A stretch of 64,000 nt of DNA from Gigaspora margarita. Lineage: Eukaryota > Glomeromycota > Glomeromycetes > Diversisporales > Gigasporaceae. The notes under the pieces were generated by a model that saw only the letters and a list, made by a program, of their open reading frames with translations, was not told where the DNA came from and ran no database searches. Numbering within the stretch: the stretch's first letter is position 1; the number at the start of each line of letters is the position of its first letter. Made by a program: the position numbers and the translations under genes. This document shows, piece after piece, positions 56,551 to 64,000 of this stretch. Where the stretch lies: assembly GCA_009809945.1 (NCBI GenBank), contig WTPW01001618.1:86451-150450 (forward strand), read 5' to 3'.

Positions 56551-57908
56551 AGGACCCCGGACATCTCTGATATATGTCATATTTTTTTTTTAGCAAATTG
56601 CAGAAAATTTGGTCTGAGGTCCAAATTTAAGTTTTAGCAAATTGAGGTTAATTTTAAAAAAGGTTATATAAAGCATTTTGGCAAATTATAGCAATTTTAT
56701 GCATGTTATATTTTATTTTTAGCAAATTACCTACATTTTGCAAGAATCATACCCAAACATAAGCTATTTCATTTTTTTGTACTACTATAATTTTTAAAAA
56801 TTTAAGATGCTTAATTTTGAATTTTTTTGATCAAAAAATCCAAAATTAAGCATCTTCTCTTAAATTTTCAAGAAATATAAAAGNNNNNNNNNNNNNNNNN
56901 NNNNNNNNNNNNNNNNNNNNNNNNNNNNNNNNNNNNNNNNNNNNNNNNNNNNNNNNNNNNNNNNNNNNNNNNNNNNNNNNNNNNNNNNNNNNNNNNNNNN
57001 NNNNNNNNNNNNNNNNNNNNNNNNNNNNNNNNNNNNNNNNNNNNNNNNNNNNNNNNNNNNNNNNNNNNNNNNNNNNNNNNNNNNNNNNNNNNNNNNNNNN
57101 NNNNNNNNNNNNNNNNNNNNNNNNNNNNNNNNNNNNNNNNNNNNNNNNNNNNNNNNNNNNNNNNNNNNNNNNNNNNNNNNNNNNNNNNNNNNNNNNNNNN
57201 NNNNNNNNNNNNNNNNNNNNNNNNNNNNNNNNNNNNNNNNNNNNNNNNNNNNNNNNNNNNNNNNNNNNNNNNNNNNNNNNNNNNNNNNNNNNNNNNNNNN
57301 NNNNNNNNNNNNNNNNNNNNNNNNNNNNNNNNNNNNNNNNNNNNNNNNNNNNNNNNNNNNNNNNNNNNNNNNNNNNNNNNNNNNNNNNNNNNNNNNNNNN
57401 NNNNNNNNNNNNNNNNNNNNNNNNNNNNNNNNNNNNNNNNNNNNNNNNNNNNNNNNNNNNNNNNNNNNNNNNNNNNNNNNNNNNNNNNNNNNNNNNNNNN
57501 NNNNNNNNNNNNNNNNNNNNNNNNNNNNNNNNNNNNNNNNNNNNNNNNNNNNNNNNNNNNNNNNNNNNNNNNNNNNNNNNNNNNNNNNNNNNNNNNNNNN
57601 NNNNNNNNNNNNNNNNNNNNNNNNNNNNNNNNNNNNNNNNNNNNNNNNNNNNNNNNNNNNNNNNNNNNNACAAAATTTTACTAATTGATTCTAACAAAGT
57701 GCTCTAAGAAAATTTGTTCAGCAATCAAAAATACATATATTATTTTGATTTATAAAAATAGATGTAATAATTTAGTTTTTAGCAAATTACTATAAAATTT
57801 ATATGCAATAATCTAACTTTTAGCAAATTTACTTGATTTTAGGGGTAGCAAAAACGCCTAAATTCATGCAGATCAGTTATGACTTCTATGAGAGATGTCC
57901 AGGGTCCT
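56551..57908. mobile_element. 8-bp-TSD element spanning an assembly gap
   Basis: TSD GATATATT (56543-56550, 57909-57916). Left AGGACCCCGGACATCTCTGA, right reversed AGGACCCTGGACATCTCTCA. Sequence on both sides of the gap (GATCAAAAAATCCAAAATTA; ACAAAATTTTACTAATTGAT) matches the interior unit of the 41989-51375 hAT element, so the two may share an interior repeat. Confidence 0.65.
56884..57669. other. Assembly gap (786 Ns)
   Basis: A run of Ns inside a palindromic repeat; the open frame read through it is meaningless. Confidence 0.99.
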
Positions 57909-58654
57909 GATATATTATTATGTATATATGTATGATATATACTATTATATATTACTTGTATGCAAATATGCATGAGACAATTCATGAAAAAACACATAAA
58001 ATTGCATATTAGTACATGCACCGTTGCACAGAATCTGTGCCTTACTATGTGCTATAACCATGCTTTCTCATATATTACCACCAGTATTGACAAATAGAAC
58101 AATAGAACAAAAGCTTAATTTTTTGTCTTTATATTAAAAAAATTTTTTTCTTAATAATTTGCAATTAATTAAATATATATTGTTAGACCATTAGTAAAGT
58201 AATAAATTTTAAAATGTTTTTATATTTAATTAGTAAAATTTAATACTAAAAATTTACAATAGAAAAACAAAAAAAGTTAATAGAATTAGAGGCCAATAGA
58301 ACAAACATAGTAAATGTGACAACTCTGATTACCACATAAAGATTTATGTGCAGGTTCATGTGATTCCATATTCAAACCTTTTTGTATATTGCAGTATCAT
58401 TCTGTCTTGCAATTTGCTAACCTATTTTTTCAAATTTTCAATTTTTTTTTAGATCCCAATTGTGCCAATTGTTCAATTTTTGACATTTATTTTTTCTACT
58501 ATTTTCATCTGGTGTTACTTGATGAGACCTTAATTTCATGTAATTGTCCAATAGGACTGATATAAAATATAACTATTGACTCAATTTTTAGATTCCTTGT
58601 TGTGCAAAGTGAAAATTAACCTTGCACATAACCTTATTCGTGAGCATTCTTCTA

Positions 58655-59863
58655 TAGTCAGACCTTTCTATAGGCACACTTCATATAGTTACACCTTTAA
58701 ATAAGCACCTTATAGGACCCTGAATAATCTATAAGAGGGTATATTTGAGGATTATAGTAAAATTTTTTTGGTTAACAGTTCTATTTTGGTATATATTAGC
58801 TACATTTCAAAAAAAATTTTTGAACCAATGCTCAAAAAAAATAAAAAAAATAAAAAAAAATAAAAAATAAAAAAAAACCAGAACAAATGCTCTCTAAAAA
58901 AAAAAAAAAAAAAAAAAAAGAAACCAATGCTCTCTAAAAAAAAAATTGATCTGACGCTCACTATTTTTATTACCACTTTTCAAATATAATATTTAAAAAA
59001 CTTATCCCATTAGCATTCTTTCAAATATACTCATTTTGTCCATTACCCATTTTCAAATATAACCTTTTTATCCAATACCTACTTTTCAAATATAATCTTT
59101 TTAAAAAAACGGCCCTCAATTAGCAATTTTTCAAATATGACTTTATATAGTTTATTCAGGGTCCTCACCTTATATTGTGCAATAGATTTAAATATAGTAA
59201 AAAAACCTCATTATAGTACAAATCACCTATAATCACTAGCACAAAAAATTTTGATTTTTTTATCTATTTTTATTAATAAAAACCCTCGTTATAATCACAA
59301 ATTTTGACTAAATATGGATTATAACATTTGATTGGCCAATAGTCATATTCATGTTTATTTAAAATTGTTTATTAAAATTTCTTAAGGTTTGACAGCAAAT
59401 AACTATTGATACAGTGGTCTGAATTGGATAAAGGATAAAACAACTACCAAAATGTTCAGATTCTAATGAGCCCAAGGTCATTAAAATCCAATCACAAGCT
59501 CCTGTGATCATTAATAATTGTGTTATTTCACATGTTTAAGAATTGATTAAATTTAAACATCTAAGTAAAAAATCCTTAATGATCTTAGCTTTTTGTACTA
59601 GATTTGGATGATTTTAGACCTTTAGAATTGTCTCATTGAGTCAACCATTCTAGTAGTCATTTTATCCAAATTGGGCCACAGATCAAATGTTATTTACTAT
59701 TAACCATTTTAAAATTTCTAATAGTATTTCAAATATGTACAAATATATTACTTATTGGCCTGTGATCATGTGACTATGACAAGGTATTTTATTTATAGTC
59801 ATACCTCCATATAATCACTAAAATAGGGCGCAACCAACTTGTGATTATAGAGAGAACTGACTA
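58655..59863. mobile_element. TA-flanked foldback, TIR TAGTCAGACCT
   Basis: Left TAGTCAGACCTTTCTATAGG after TA 58653-58654; right reversed TAGTCAGTTCTCTCTATAAT before TA 59864-59865. The words TATAATCAC/GTGATTATA recur in the right arm. A-rich stretches at 58838-58920. Tc1/mariner-like. Confidence 0.6.
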
Positions 59864-60203
59864 TATTAATTTAGAGTTAATAAAAAATTTTAACTAACTG
59901 ATCCAGTTTTCAAATTTCATATAATGCAAAATGAAAAATCAACTTTGAGTGGGCTTACAATAGATTTACTACTTTAAAAATAGTTTGTTCATTTTAATCT
60001 GTTCATTCCATTAATCCTCTTTCCTCTTTTTCAAAAGTTTTAGATTATTGTAGAGCAATTAGTACTTAATTGGTACTTCATATAAGAAGTATAATACAAA
60101 AAATAAAGAAGGCTTATCTAATCTCCAAGACCCAAAAACTATGACTAAATCTTCTATGCCTTGACCAATGCCCTTCATTTAGAGTTTTTCCATTATAGAA
60201 TAT
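59864..60203. other. Intergenic DNA
   Basis: No gene; AATGCAAAATGAAAAATCAA near 59935 again resembles the Helitron tandem unit in reverse. Confidence 0.4.
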
Positions 60204-60513
60204 ATGGCAAAATCCACTAGATTCTGCATTTTATATTATCCCTAGTGCTCCTCCCTTTCCCTTATAGTAAAAAAAATTTAGGTAAATATACATAGGGATA
60301 CAAAATATTTCAAAAAAATTTTATGCAGTTATAGGACAAAAATTTTTTTCAAAAATTTTTCTGTATTGTCCTATGAATATAAAATTTTTCAAAATATCCT
60401 ATAGCTCTATGTATATTTACCAGTTTCTAAATTTTTTTTACTATAAGGAAGAAAGAGTACTTAGGTTAGATAATGTAAAACACCAAATCCAGTTGGTCTT
60501 ACCTAAATTTACC
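60204..60513. mobile_element. MITE related to the one at 38188
   Basis: Right end reversed GGTAAGACCAACTGGATTTG; left GGCAAAATCCACTAGATTCT, both followed by a TTTTACATTATC-like block. The centre is a long imperfect hairpin around AAAATTTTTTTCAAAAATTT with AAATATACATAGGGATACAA mirrored by TAGCTCTATGTATATTTACC. The small open frame at 60373 follows this hairpin. Confidence 0.6.
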
Positions 60514-61154
60514 ATTGATTGTTATATGATATTAAACTTTTATAGTGGAATTAGAGTGTCCAAAATTATAATGTAGTATAATATGTAATAGTTTGTGATT
60601 TTTCTATATGAAATTGCATATTCTGTTTACTTTTATGCAGTATGTGAACAAAAATTGATTGAATAAAAATGGATTGTCTATGTGATTGTAATTACATGAC
60701 TTGTTATTTTCTTTGAATTTTTATTGGCTAAAAATTTAAATTCGCATAATTTGCATAATTTAGGAATTGTTGCATGCATAATTTGGCTAACCTCATATCA
60801 TAGCTCTAGACACCCTAGGCAGGATATAGTATAACTTTCTTGTAATTGGTTAATCACATAAAATTTATAACCTATCATGATTGGCTATTTGTGCAACTAG
60901 TAACAACAACCAACTAATATTATATTCATATACTTTATTGTTTCTTACTTTAACAAAAAAGTAAAAAAAAGGTTGGCATATCTATTTTTTCAAGTGTTTA
61001 TATATCTTTTATACTGAAAAAATATAATATTTAAAAATCTATAGTTTATTATTCCTAAAGTTTGTTATGACAGAACTCATTAGAGCATATAATCACTATA
61101 TACTCTGTTAAACATCCTTATTACTAACACTATTCATATATGGGGTCTTTGTTA
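60514..61154. other. Intergenic DNA
   Basis: Nothing supported beyond AT-rich sequence. Confidence 0.4.
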
Positions 61155-61861
61155 TGGTGCTCCAAGTACTGCACATCAAATGTGACAATTTGGAGTATAT
61201 ATAAATGCTTTTTAGCCAATCAGAAGGCGTTATATAGTAATTCTGATTGTATAAAAAATTATAAAAAAAATTTTTTTAAATTTTTATATTAAGTGCCAAA
61301 ATTTTGAAAACATAATAGCTTTAAATACTTATGACTTTAATTTATAAACTATTTAAAAAATTCTAATTAACAATTTGGATAGTACTAATAAAAAAACAAT
61401 AGTTTTATCAGTTACATTTTTAAAAATATTTAAGAGGAAGATCACAGATAAAGGGTATAAAATAATTGATATTTTATAATAAATCATAGCAGACATTTAA
61501 TAGTAAATTTCTATAGTGTGCAAATAGGGCTTTTCTATATATAAAAGTATTTTTTTTTACTAAGCAAACCTTTTATAATTTCTAATTAAACTTTGCAAAA
61601 CCAACTTTTCTGATTCTAATGATAATTAAATCTTAAAATTGTATAAGTATATGTCATAATATAAATATTTATTAATTGTTTACTATAGGGTTTTTTATTA
61701 TGATTAGAAATGTATAGCATTTCACTTCTATATAAGGCAATAGTAAAATATCACTAATTTTTACTATGAAATTTTGGTTCTTTAACTGTAAATTATCACT
61801 TAAAACTTAAAGATTTAATAGATTTATTAAAATTTTTGGTGAAAAGTGACTTGGAGCACTA
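61155..61861. mobile_element. TA-flanked element, TIR TRGTGCTCCAAGT
   Basis: 707 bp between TA (61153-61154) and TA (61862-61863). Left TGGTGCTCCAAGTACTGCAC, right reversed TAGTGCTCCAAGTCACTTTT. AT-rich, no transposase. Confidence 0.7.
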
Positions 61862-62589
61862 TAGAAAAAAGCCTATATCAATTTGATAAAAATTCAAATT
61901 TACTAGCTATCTAATGAATCTATTCAAATAAACTTTTTTATTCTTTAGAGATTAATGAGGTCTACAAATAAAAAAAGTTTAATTTAGACTATTAGATCCT
62001 TGGCAAATTTGAATTTTATTCATAAAATCTACATTATCTCAGAAGAATATTTTCTTAGCAAAGATCCCATATATTAATACTCTTTACATTTTAATGCTTT
62101 TTTAAAATAGTTAAAAATTGCTTTATTTACTTTAAAAAATTGTACTATTGGTTTTTTCAATAAACCAAATATATTTAATCGTAACTGTTATCATTTCTTC
62201 AAAGATAGAGACAGGTATAATTACTTGTGAAATGTTACATTCTTAAAAAGTACTTTAAACTGTATAAATTCAATAGTAAATAATTGACCAATCAGAAGAA
62301 AGTTACTCAATAGATCCTGGTGAGTACTCTAGCCATAGCAAAAAAGTTCTGGTCACATAATATCTGAAAATCATTTACTTGGATTAAATTAATAAATATA
62401 TTAAAGTTAGTAAATAGTAATGTATATAGCAAAATCACTCAAAAAATATTGTTAATTATAAAGATTTTCAAGAAATAAACTATTTGCTTTGAATGAATAT
62501 TTGGTTAAAATTTTCTAAACTAATTATATTGCATATTGTCATATGACCAAAACTTTTTGTAAACTATCCAGCATTAAAAATAGACAAAA
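61862..62589. other. Intergenic DNA with a dispersed repeat
   Basis: 62228-62340 (GTTACATTCTTAAAAAGTAC, AAGTTACTCAATAGATCCTG) is a diverged copy of 26710-26830. No gene. Confidence 0.4.
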
Positions 62590-63815
62590 CTAACATTTTT
62601 GATACTCTTGCACTTACTTTTTTGATACTGATTAACATGTAGATCCTGGTAAAAATAAAACTTTAAAAACTTTGAGAAAAGATATCTTGACAACTACTTA
62701 CTTGAATCTAATAAACCCTTTTCGATTTGAATTCTATGAATTCATAAAATTCAAATAAAAAAAGATTCATCAAATTTAGCTATGTAGTTGTTGCAATAGC
62801 TTTGCTCAGAAGTAAAAAAAAATCAAACCGTCTTCAAAATAGAAGTTGCACCAAATTTCTCTCTAATTTTGAGTGAAAATATCTTGATAACCATCTGGCC
62901 AAATTCGATAAAACTTTTTTTATTTAAATCTTATGGATTCATAGAATTCAAATAAACTCTTTTTATCAAATTTAGTCAAGTAGTTATTGAGATATCTTTA
63001 AAGAAAAATCAAAATGTCTATCAAAATAGAAGCTGTACCAAATTTTCTTTATAATTTGAGCAAAGATATCTTGATAATATCTAACCAAATTTGATAAACT
63101 TTTTTATTTGAATTCTATGGATTCATAGAATTTAAATAAAAAAATTTTATTATATTTAATCAAGTAGTTGTCAAAATATCTTTGCTTAAAAAAAAAATTC
63201 AAATGCATATTAAAATATAGCTTTGAGCGAAGATATCTTGACACCCATTAACTAAATGCAATGAAATTTTTTTATTTAAATTTTATGAATCCATAAAATT
63301 GAAAAAAAGGTTTATTAAATTTAAACAAACCATTATTGGGATATCTTTGCTCAAAGTTAGAAAGAAATTTTTTATTTTGATAGGCATTTTATTTTTTTCT
63401 AACATTGAGCGAAGATACCTTGATAGCCACTTGACTAAATCTAATTAAAAGTTTTTTATTTGAATTCTATGAATCCATAGAATGCAAATAAAAAAGTTTT
63501 ATCAAATTTGGTCAGATGGTTATAGAGATTTCTTCACTTATAGTTAAAGAAATTTAGTATAGCATCTATTTTAATAGGCATTTTGGGTTTTCTCTAATTT
63601 TGAGTGAAGGTTTCTTGACAACTAGATGGCTAGATTCTATAGATTTTTTTTATTTGAATATATGAATCCATAGAATTCAAAACAAAAAGGTTTTTTCAGA
63701 TACAAGCAGGTAGTTGTTGAGATATCTTCGCTCAAATTTTTTAATTTTTTTATTTTACCAGGATATGCATATCAATTAGTATCAAAAAAGTAAGTCAGGA
63801 GTATCAAAAACATAA
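62590..63815. repeat. Foldback containing ~170-bp palindromic tandem units
   Basis: Outer arms mirror: TTTTTGATACTCTTGCACTT ... GATCCTGGTAAAA on the left against TTTTACCAGGATATGC ... GGAGTATCAAAAACATAAG on the right. Between them five to six units each hold GAAGATATCTTGACAACCA, AATTCTATGGATTCATAGAA (a perfect small palindrome) and TCAAGTAGTTGTTGAGATAT. Units are themselves inverted repeats. Confidence 0.75.
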
Positions 63816-64000
63816 GTTTTCCAAAAATAAGGTGTTTAGAATTATGCATATTCTTTACATAATTACATAAGTGAGATATGATTGGTAGAAGAGATGAAAA
63901 TTCCAAAAACTTCTGATGCAGAAAGTCTGAAATATTTTATATAATTGAAATAAGAAATCACATAATTCATATCATCACATAATTTGACCTCGATTATATG

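Noticed and set aside
56846-57697. A 283-codon frame
   Set aside because: It is made of Ns across the assembly gap.

Overview
The window looks like a gene-poor, very AT-rich piece of a nuclear genome from an arbuscular mycorrhizal fungus (Glomeromycotina, Rhizophagus/Gigaspora-like). This is inferred from the genes: short GT-AG introns, a Sel1-repeat protein with regular 36-residue repeats, a TPR fragment and a SPRY protein (all hugely expanded families in these fungi), a secreted FAD-linked oxidase, and a fungal-type APE non-LTR retrotransposon. No bacterial operon, tRNA, rRNA or CRISPR was seen.

Layout. 1-9.7 kb: tandem repeats, a TPR fragment, a five-exon SPRY gene with one frame break, a Sel1-repeat gene, and a string of small non-autonomous elements whose target-site duplications (TSDs) can be read (9-bp Mutator-like, 8-bp hAT, TA Tc1/mariner). 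9.7-15.1 kb: one hAT-type element with perfect 8-bp TSD; it holds two Helitrons tail to tail around a palindrome, and a ~410-bp satellite array. 15.1-19.8 kb: more hAT and foldback elements. 20.0-21.6 kb: a berberine-bridge-enzyme-like oxidase gene (two exons, one apparent frameshift). 21.8-28.5 kb: a foldback element, a perfect 42-bp triplication, an old LTR-type fossil and intergenic DNA. 28.5-29.5 kb: an intact gene for an unrecognised multi-pass membrane protein. 30-39.6 kb: Tc1/mariner-like MITEs, Helitron ends and a foldback element that carries a second copy of the satellite. 40.1-51.9 kb: a four-level nest, a TA-flanked element containing a hAT element (TSD CCTCCATG) containing a 7.9-kb LINE (15-bp TSD), with smaller elements in the arms. 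52-64 kb: hAT, mariner and foldback elements, a 786-bp assembly gap, and tandem/palindromic repeats.

Only four host genes look like real protein genes (SPRY, Sel1, oxidase, membrane protein). The main story is structural: almost every repeat is a foldback element with readable ends. Several hAT-type families share a nearly identical outer 9-bp tip (TAGTGTTCC or TAGGGTTCC) but carry unrelated subterminal repeat motifs. All family calls rest on reading termini and TSDs by eye; no database search was run.
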